This document shows positions 5,669 through 9,355 of a stretch of 9,355 nucleotides of DNA, one piece after another. How positions within the stretch are numbered: the first letter of the stretch is position 1; each line of letters begins with the position of its first letter. This DNA is from JAFGWO01 sp965603295 (GTDB lineage: Bacteria > BMS3Abin14). The position numbers were made by a program, and so were the translations under genes. Location of the stretch: NCBI GenBank assembly GCA_965603295.1, contig CBFDCL010000083.1, positions 1-9,355 of the forward strand. The letters run 5' to 3'. Below the pieces are notes generated by a model that was not told the DNA's origin, did not search any database, and was given only the letters and a program-made list of their open reading frames with translations.

Positions 5669-5720
5669 TGGGGTCAGGTCCTGCTTTCTAACAAAGGTAA
5701 GAAGGCAGGGCCTGACCCCA
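5669..5720. repeat. REP/MITE-like 50-nt near-perfect hairpin
   Basis: Arms GGGGTCAGGTCCTGCTTTCT (5670-5689) and its reverse complement at 5700-5719 agree at 18 of 20 positions, and both differences become G-U wobbles in plus-strand RNA. One more T-A pair closes the base (5669 and 5720). The loop is 10 nt. Palindromes beginning GGGGTCAGG and ending CCTGACCCC are, from memory, scattered in many bacterial genomes as REP-type elements moved by Y1 (RAYT) transposases. No transposase is present in the window, so mobility would be in trans. A PsiE-like coding remnant begins at the right edge of the hairpin. Confidence 0.75.
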
Positions 5721-5915
5721 CGGTTTGTTTCCATGGTGGCTATCATCGCCCTTGCCCACAAGGTGATCATTATCGATTTCAAGGCATTGCCCAGCTATAC
5801 CCTTCTCGGCATCGGGACTATCATCGTGTCCCTCACCATTTCCTATTACCTCATCAAGAAGGTCAGGTTGGAAAAGAAGAAAATCTATCAGGATATCGAT
5901 TTAGAAGACATCTAA
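5721..5915 (+). pseudogene. PsiE-family membrane protein, C-terminal remnant
   Basis: The frame codes for RFVSMVAIIALAHKVIIIDF and then KALPSYTLLGIGTIIVSLTI, YYLIKK and a charged tail ending in DIDLEDI. This resembles the last one and a half membrane segments of phosphate-starvation-inducible PsiE-family proteins, including the conserved 'K-x-I-x-x-D' step between helices. Complete members have about four membrane helices and 130-180 residues; only about 64 remain. Upstream of 5721 the frame runs straight into the palindromic element and then low-complexity repeats, so the 5' half and the start region are missing. The frame continues open through the hairpin to an ATG at 5655, but those residues are palindrome-derived and there is no good ribosome site. 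I infer a gene truncated at the element, either by its insertion or by deletion next to it. Confidence 0.62.
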
Positions 5916-5953
5916 AACCCCTGTGCCCCATGGTTTGATGCCCCTTCTTGGTG

Positions 5954-5995
5954 CCAGACTCCAGATTCTCAGATTTTGTTGATTCAAGATTCAAA
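5954..5995. repeat. Degenerate heptamer-like repeats
   Basis: CCAGACT, CCAGATT and CTCAGAT are successive 7-bp units, and ATTCAAG, ATTCAAA follow after a 7-bp gap in the same register. The spacer from the PsiE remnant to the phosphoketolase stop (5916-6030) otherwise shows a short inverted repeat TGATA-CCAGA-TATCA (6019-6033) over the phosphoketolase stop codon and no clear intrinsic terminator. Confidence 0.4.
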
Positions 5996-6030
5996 AGGTT
6001 GAGCTGGAAACTAGAACTTGATACCAGATA

Positions 6031-8409
6031 TCATTTCCCCCCTTCCCATCTCCATTCCCTGATCTCAGGGAGGTCTTGGCCCTCTCTGTGGATGTACTCC
6101 TGGTGTTCAACCCGTTTATCGCGAACGAACTGCTTGATATATGCGGCTTCCGATGAAAGTTCAACAACCCGGTCTGCCACATCTGCCATGAGGTGGAACC
6201 GATCGATGTCGTTTAAGACCGCCATGTCAAATGGGGTGGTCGTCGTCCCTTCTTCCTTGTAACCCCGGACGTGAAGGTTATGGTGGTTGGTCCTCCTGTA
6301 AGTGAGGCGGTGAATGAGCCAGGGATAACCGTGGTAGGCGAAGATGATGGGCCGGTTAGTGGTAAATATCGCATCAAAATCCCTATCCGACAGCCCATGT
6401 GGGTGTTCTTTCTCCGGCTGAAGGGTCATAAGGTCCACGACGTTAACGACCCTGATCTTAAGATCCGGTGTGTGTTCCCGGAGAAGCTTCACAGCCGCCA
6501 GGGTTTCCAGGGTTGGTACGTCCCCGCAGCAGGCCATGACCACGTCCGGTTCCGTGCCCCGGTCCTTGCTTGCCCATTCCCATATTCCGAGTCCAGCGCT
6601 GCAGTGCTCGATGGCCGATTCAATGTCCAACCACTCCGGTTGTTCCTGTTTTCCGGCAACGATGACGTTCACGAAGTCCCGGCTGCGCAGGCACTGGTCA
6701 GCAACACAGAGGAGGGAGTTGGCGTCGGGGGGGAAGTATACCCGAATGACGTCAGCCTTCTTGTTGACAACGTGGTCGATGAAACCGGGGTCCTGGTGGC
6801 TGAACCCGTTGTGGTCCTGCCGCCAGACGTGGGAGGTAAGAAGATAGTTCAGGGACGCGATGGGGCGTCTCCAGGGGATTTCGCGGCTGGCCGATTTCAG
6901 CCACTTGGCGTGCTGGTTGAACATTGAGTCAATAATATGGATAAAGGCTTCGTAGCAGGAAAAGAATCCGTGCCTCCCGGTGAGGAGATACCCCTCTAGC
7001 CACCCCTGGCAGGTGTGTTCGCTTAGTATCTCCATGACGCGTCCGCCCGGTGAGAGGTTCTCATCTCCCTGGAGAATCTCTTCCATCCAGGCTTTGCCGG
7101 TCACCTCGTAAAGGGCATCCAGGCGGTTTGAGGCGGTCTCGTCAGGGCCAAAGACCCTGAAATTGCACTGCTTGGCGTTGTATTTCATGACGTCCCGGAG
7201 ATAGTACCCCAGGATCCTGGTGGCCTGGCCCGAGCTTTGCCCGGGCAGAGGCACATCCACTGCGTATTTCCGGTAGTCCGGCAGCCGAAGGTCTTTGAGC
7301 AGCTGCCCCCCGTTGGCATGGGGGTTGGCCCCCATCCTTCGCTTTCCGGCAGGGGCCCACCGGGAAACGGTTTCTTCAGGAGTCCCGTTCTCATCGAACA
7401 GTTCTTCCGGACGATAGCTTTTCATCCATTCTTCCAGCAAATTAATATGTTCGGTGTTTCCTTCCAGTTGGGAAAGAGGAACCTGGTGGGAACGCCAGGT
7501 TCCCTCGATCTTGATACCGTCTACTTCCGCAGGACCCGTCCAGCCTTTGGGTGTTCGGAGGATAACCATCGGCCAGGGCGGAAGATCTGCCGGATCCGAG
7601 GAAACGGCTTTTCCCTTGATATCCCGTATATCGTCAAAAACCTGATCAAGGGTTTTGGCCATGAGCTTGTGCATAGCCCGCGGCTTGTCACCCTCAACGA
7701 AAAATGGCTTATAGCCATATCCCTCCATGAGGCTCTGAAGCTCCGTCTTTTTCATGCGTGCCAGTATGGTAGGGTTGGCGATCTTGTAGCCATTGAGGTG
7801 GAGAATAGGAAGAACCGCGCCGTCATGGGAAGGGTTGAGAAATTTATTCGAGTGCCAGGACGCTGCCAGGGGACCGGTCTCCGCTTCACCGTCACCTACG
7901 ACGCATGCCGCGATAAGGTCAGGATTGTCGAAAACGGCACCGAAGGCGTGGGAGAGGGAATAGCCCAGTTCACCACCCTCGTGAATGGAGCCTGGCACTT
8001 CCGGGGCCACGTGACTGGGGATGCCGCCGGGAAAGGAGAACTGTGTGAACAGTTTCTTCATGCCCTCCTCGTCCAGGGAAGCATCCGGGTATGTTTCGGA
8101 GAAGGTCCCCTCGAGCCAGGTGTTGGCGACCAGGGCGGGTCCACCGTGGCCCGGACCAGTTACGTAGATAACGTTCAGGTCTCGTTCTCTGATTATCCTG
8201 TTGAGGTGAGCGTATATGAAATTGAGACCGGGTGTCGTGCCCCAGTGCCCCAACAGGCGGGGCTTAATGTGATCGTAAGAAAGAGGTTCCTTCAGGAGGG
8301 GGTTGTCATAAAGGTAGATCTGGCCAACGGAGAGGTAGTTGGCTGCTCTCCAGTAGGCGTCAACCTGAGCTAGTTGTTCCTCTGACAGGGGCTTTGCTGA
8401 CATCATCAT
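6031..8409 (-). CDS. xfp: Phosphoketolase (xylulose-5-phosphate/fructose-6-phosphate)
   Basis: A thiamine-diphosphate enzyme that cleaves xylulose 5-phosphate (and often fructose 6-phosphate) with phosphate into acetyl phosphate and glyceraldehyde 3-phosphate (or erythrose 4-phosphate). At 792 residues it has the full family length. Visible signatures: LLGHWGTTPGLNF with H55; TGPGHGGPA with H88; SHVAPEVPGSIHEGGELG with H133 and H143; the diphosphate-binding GDGEAETGPLA at 172-182; the pyrimidine-domain block FRVFGPDETASNRL; and WRQDHNGFSHQDPGF. All blocks are intact, so activity is expected in the cytosol. The first of three ATGs is taken as the start (8409), with AAGGAG about 9 nt upstream. 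Acetyl phosphate would feed acetate kinase (ATP) or phosphotransacetylase (acetyl-CoA); neither gene is in the window. It stands alone, between repeat-rich spacers and with its own promoter. Whether it prefers X5P or F6P cannot be read from the sequence. Confidence 0.97.
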   Translation of the reverse strand: MMMSAKPLSEEQLAQVDAYWRAANYLSVGQIYLYDNPLLKEPLSYDHIKPRLLGHWGTTPGLNFIYAHLNRIIRERDLNVIYVTGPGHGGPALVANTWLEGTFSETYPDASLDEEGMKKLFTQFSFPGGIPSHVAPEVPGSIHEGGELGYSLSHAFGAVFDNPDLIAACVVGDGEAETGPLAASWHSNKFLNPSHDGAVLPILHLNGYKIANPTILARMKKTELQSLMEGYGYKPFFVEGDKPRAMHKLMAKTLDQVFDDIRDIKGKAVSSDPADLPPWPMVILRTPKGWTGPAEVDGIKIEGTWRSHQVPLSQLEGNTEHINLLEEWMKSYRPEELFDENGTPEETVSRWAPAGKRRMGANPHANGGQLLKDLRLPDYRKYAVDVPLPGQSSGQATRILGYYLRDVMKYNAKQCNFRVFGPDETASNRLDALYEVTGKAWMEEILQGDENLSPGGRVMEILSEHTCQGWLEGYLLTGRHGFFSCYEAFIHIIDSMFNQHAKWLKSASREIPWRRPIASLNYLLTSHVWRQDHNGFSHQDPGFIDHVVNKKADVIRVYFPPDANSLLCVADQCLRSRDFVNVIVAGKQEQPEWLDIESAIEHCSAGLGIWEWASKDRGTEPDVVMACCGDVPTLETLAAVKLLREHTPDLKIRVVNVVDLMTLQPEKEHPHGLSDRDFDAIFTTNRPIIFAYHGYPWLIHRLTYRRTNHHNLHVRGYKEEGTTTTPFDMAVLNDIDRFHLMADVADRVVELSSEAAYIKQFVRDKRVEHQEYIHREGQDLPEIREWRWEGGK

Positions 8410-8459
8410 GGCAACTGTCTCCTTAGAGAAAGGTTTCTTGGGAAGAGAACACTACCTCA

Positions 8460-8487
8460 AGTTTAGGGCACAAAAAAGGGGCGTCAA
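8460..8487 (-). promoter_or_regulatory. Probable sigma-70 promoter of phosphoketolase
   Basis: On the minus strand TTGACG (8482-8487), a 16-bp spacer and TAAACT (8460-8465). The -35 box matches 5 of 6 and the -10 box 4 of 6. The start would be near 8453, giving a leader of about 44 nt. The -35 box overlaps the edge of the first tandem hairpin repeat. Confidence 0.45.
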
Positions 8488-8551
8488 GTGCGCGCCCGCC
8501 GTCGCTCGTTTGGGTAACCCAGATTAGGGAGAAGAACGAGCTATGGCGGAC
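8486..8551. repeat. Tandem hairpin repeat, unit 1
   Basis: About 66 bp, a direct copy of the following unit. Internally palindromic: CCGCCGTCGCTCGTT (8498-8512 region) and AACGAGCTATGGCGG (8535-8549 region) pair at 13 of 15 positions around a loop of about 23 nt containing AGATTA. The two units share AAGTGC, GCCCG, TCGCTCGT, AGATTA, ACGAGC in the same order. Confidence 0.7.
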
Positions 8552-8618
8552 AAAGTGCGCCCGACCTTCGCTCGTCTGGAACTCCAAGATTAAGGAATAG
8601 GACGAGCTTCGGTGGGCA
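8552..8618. repeat. Tandem hairpin repeat, unit 2
   Basis: Second copy of the unit, roughly three quarters identical to unit 1 by eye. Its own arms, around CGCTCGTC (8569-8576) and GACGAGC (8601-8607), remain complementary even where the sequence differs from unit 1, which hints that the fold rather than the sequence is kept. A short minus-strand frame over both copies (8423-8683) only reflects the repeat. Confidence 0.7.
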
Positions 8619-8691
8619 GCACAAAACTTAAGGAGGAGCCCCTCGACGCGGCACATTTGCTGACAATGCCTTGCTCGGGACAACTCGCCGC

Positions 8692-8734
8692 TGCTCGTAG
8701 CTATCGTTTTTCGAATTATGGCCTGCCACGAGCA
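8692..8734. repeat. Diverged third hairpin with the same core arms
   Basis: TGCTCGT (8692-8698) and ACGAGCA (8728-8734) repeat the GCTCGT/ACGAGC core of the two tandem units, with a 29-nt loop. The preceding GCCGC resembles the GCCGTCG of unit 1. The stretch between unit 2 and this hairpin (8619-8691) shows nothing else I can name. It ends next to the tRNA terminator. Confidence 0.4.
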
Positions 8735-8737
8735 AAT

Positions 8738-8768
8738 AAAAAGGCCACTTATTTAAGGTGGCCTTTTT
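8738..8768 (-). terminator. Intrinsic terminator after tRNA-Thr (bidirectional)
   Basis: AAAAAGGCCAC (8738-8748), loop TTATTTAAG, GTGGCCTTTTT (8758-8768): a perfect 11-bp inverted repeat with a GC core and T-tracts on both strands. It lies 10 bp past the 3' end of the minus-strand tRNA gene, and isolates it from the phosphoketolase promoter. Confidence 0.9.
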
Positions 8769-8778
8769 ATGCGTCGAG

Positions 8779-8854
<76 letters not shown>

Positions 8855-8920
8855 ACGTCAAACGGCCGCTTATATTATTCAAACGTCCCCAGACTGTCAA
8901 GACGAGCGGCCGATTGACGT
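8855..8920. repeat. Inverted repeat enclosing the tRNA promoter
   Basis: ACGTCAAACGGCCGCT (8855-8870) and AGCGGCCGATTGACGT (8905-8920) are reverse complements at 15 of 16 positions, 34 bp apart. One arm abuts the tRNA 5' end, covering its leader; the other lies just upstream of the -35 box. Confidence 0.75.
8872..8900 (-). promoter_or_regulatory. Sigma-70 promoter of tRNA-Thr
   Basis: TTGACA (8895-8900, perfect -35) , 17-bp spacer, TAATAT (8872-8877, -10). Start is expected near 8865, about 10 nt before the mature 5' end of the tRNA. The -35 and -10 boxes lie in the loop between the arms of an inverted repeat. Confidence 0.88.
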
Positions 8921-9001
8921 GGAGTGCAGAGTGCAGTGTGTAGAGTGTAGAGGGGAAAACCGGTTCTGGCTCTGCACCCTGCACTTTGCACTCTGCACTC
9001 C
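8921..9001. repeat. Fold-back pair of heptamer arrays (AGTGCAG / TCTGCAC)
   Basis: The left half is four 7-bp units from 8923: AGTGCAG, AGTGCAG, TGTGTAG, AGTGTAG. The right half is four units in the opposite sense from 8971: TCTGCAC, CCTGCAC, TTTGCAC, TCTGCAC. The outer 15 bp (8921-8935 and 8987-9001) form a perfect inverted repeat, GGAGTGCAGAGTGCA. It starts directly after the tRNA-promoter inverted repeat and ends at the next one. Confidence 0.85.
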
Positions 9002-9048
9002 GGAGGATAGAGGCGGCCGGATTTTACTCGGCCGTCTCTATCCTCCGG
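9000..9048. repeat. Inverted repeat over the cooT-like stop codon
   Basis: CCGGAGGATAGAGGCGGCCG (9000-9019) and its reverse complement at 9029-9048 agree at 19 of 20 positions, with a 9-nt loop GATTTTACT holding the stop codon of the minus-strand gene. One arm encodes the last conserved residues of that protein. No T-tract follows, so it is not a classical intrinsic terminator, though it could act as a 3'-end barrier. Confidence 0.85.
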
Positions 9049-9209
9049 TTCACCAGATCGATAGTACGGACCCGACCGGGGATGACGATCTCGCTGCCGT
9101 TCATGTGTTTTAAACGCAGGGTGTTTTCCTCCACCTCGATGAGGTCGATGTCGGTCAGGTGACGGTGCTCATTCTGGTAAAACAGGACGAAGGCCGCTTC
9201 GTCGCACAT
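9024..9209 (-). CDS. CooT-family nickel-binding protein
   Basis: A 61-residue protein matching the small CooT family in length and pattern: N-terminal Met-Cys followed by an alternating strand (MCDEAAFVLF), a middle DIDLIEVEENTLRLKHMNG, and a C-terminal GRVRTIDLVNRRIE resembling the family's 'G-x-I-x-x-I/V-D-L-x-x-x-R-I'. In Rhodospirillum rubrum CooT, the second-residue cysteine is the nickel ligand and the protein is linked to CO dehydrogenase (known); Cys2 is present here. The start ATG at 9209 is chosen because GGAGG (9219-9223) stands 9 nt upstream; an upstream in-frame ATG at 9251 would add residues encoded by a tandem repeat. No CO dehydrogenase or nickel gene is in the window, so its partner is unknown. 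A small regulator or RNA-binding role has also been suggested for relatives and is not excluded. Confidence 0.75.
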   Translation of the reverse strand: MCDEAAFVLFYQNEHRHLTDIDLIEVEENTLRLKHMNGSEIVIPGRVRTIDLVNRRIETAE

Positions 9210-9230
9210 GGTTAAGATCCTCCAGAAAAA

Positions 9231-9265
9231 ATTTCGTATTTCACATTTCAAATTTCAGGTTTCAA
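9231..9265. repeat. Heptamer tandem array, ATTTCAN type (5 copies)
   Basis: Units ATTTCGT, ATTTCAC, ATTTCAA, ATTTCAG, GTTTCAA, unbroken in 7-bp register. On the minus strand this is NTGAAAT, lying 8 bp upstream of the cooT-like ribosome site, so it is in the leader or promoter of that gene. Beyond it (9266-9318) I see no gene and no clear promoter. Confidence 0.8.
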
Positions 9266-9318
9266 AGCGTCCCCATTCTAGGGGAGGAAGGGGCGGTGTG
9301 CAAGAGGGGGGAACGGCG

Positions 9319-9355
9319 GTTTGAAAGTTTGAGAGTTTGAAAGTTTGAGAGTTTG
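9319..9355. repeat. Octamer tandem array, GTTTGARA (cut by window edge)
   Basis: GTTTGAAA, GTTTGAGA, GTTTGAAA, GTTTGAGA, GTTTG: 8-bp units alternating A and G at position 7, giving a 16-bp higher order. It runs into the right edge of the window, so its full length is unknown. Confidence 0.85.

Noticed and set aside
7237..8373. Long plus-strand open frame of 378 codons
   Set aside because: It lies wholly antisense to the phosphoketolase, whose motifs are unmistakable; the translated product resembles no family and has no ribosome site.
8423..8683. Minus-strand frame of 86 codons upstream of phosphoketolase
   Set aside because: Its internal repetition is just the translation of the tandem hairpin units, and it overlaps the phosphoketolase promoter.
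8486..8734. CRISPR array
   Set aside because: There are only two direct units, joined without spacers, and they are internally palindromic over their whole length; no cas genes are near.

Overview
The window looks like chromosome of an anaerobic, GC-moderate Gram-negative bacterium, most likely a member of the old Deltaproteobacteria (Desulfobacterota and relatives). The reasons are a bacterial V/A-type ATPase operon, a PAS-containing sigma-54 activator with a cysteine motif, a small QueG-like iron-sulfur protein, a CooT-like nickel protein and a phosphoketolase, set among spacers full of short palindromes and tandem repeats. The taxon is an inference from gene content; no rRNA or other marker is present.

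Left part (1-2539, minus strand): the start of a V/A-type ATPase operon (a coiled-coil stalk subunit, then subunit I running off the left edge). It is preceded by a well-spaced sigma-54 (-24/-12) promoter and, directly upstream, by the gene of a sigma-54-dependent activator with PAS, AAA+ and Fis-type HTH domains. The layout suggests that the activator switches on the ATPase operon in response to a PAS-sensed signal.

Middle (2558-4139, plus strand): a divergent 320-bp regulatory spacer, then a GNAT acetyltransferase and a universal stress protein. They are followed by two minus-strand genes: an unrecognised 110-residue protein and a compact QueG-like Fe-S protein. A GC-rich hairpin lies between the convergent genes at about 4250.

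5487-6030 is a decayed spacer. It holds two arrays of 7-bp tandem repeats, a 50-nt near-perfect hairpin of REP/MITE type, and a C-terminal remnant of a PsiE-family membrane protein that begins right at the hairpin.

Right part (6031-9355, minus strand): a full-length phosphoketolase (792 residues) with its own probable sigma-70 promoter, two tandem about 65-bp hairpin repeats, a strong terminator, tRNA-Thr(CGT) with a near-consensus promoter, a chain of three abutting inverted repeats, and a 61-residue CooT-like protein whose stop codon sits in the loop of the last inverted repeat. More 7-bp and 8-bp tandem arrays lie upstream of it, up to the window edge.

The genes with clear functions concern energy conservation (ion-pumping ATPase; acetyl phosphate from sugar phosphates), stress and metal handling. 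I see no defence system, prophage, integrase or CRISPR array. The most unusual content is the sigma-54 wiring of the ATPase and the dense palindromes and heptamer arrays of the spacers.
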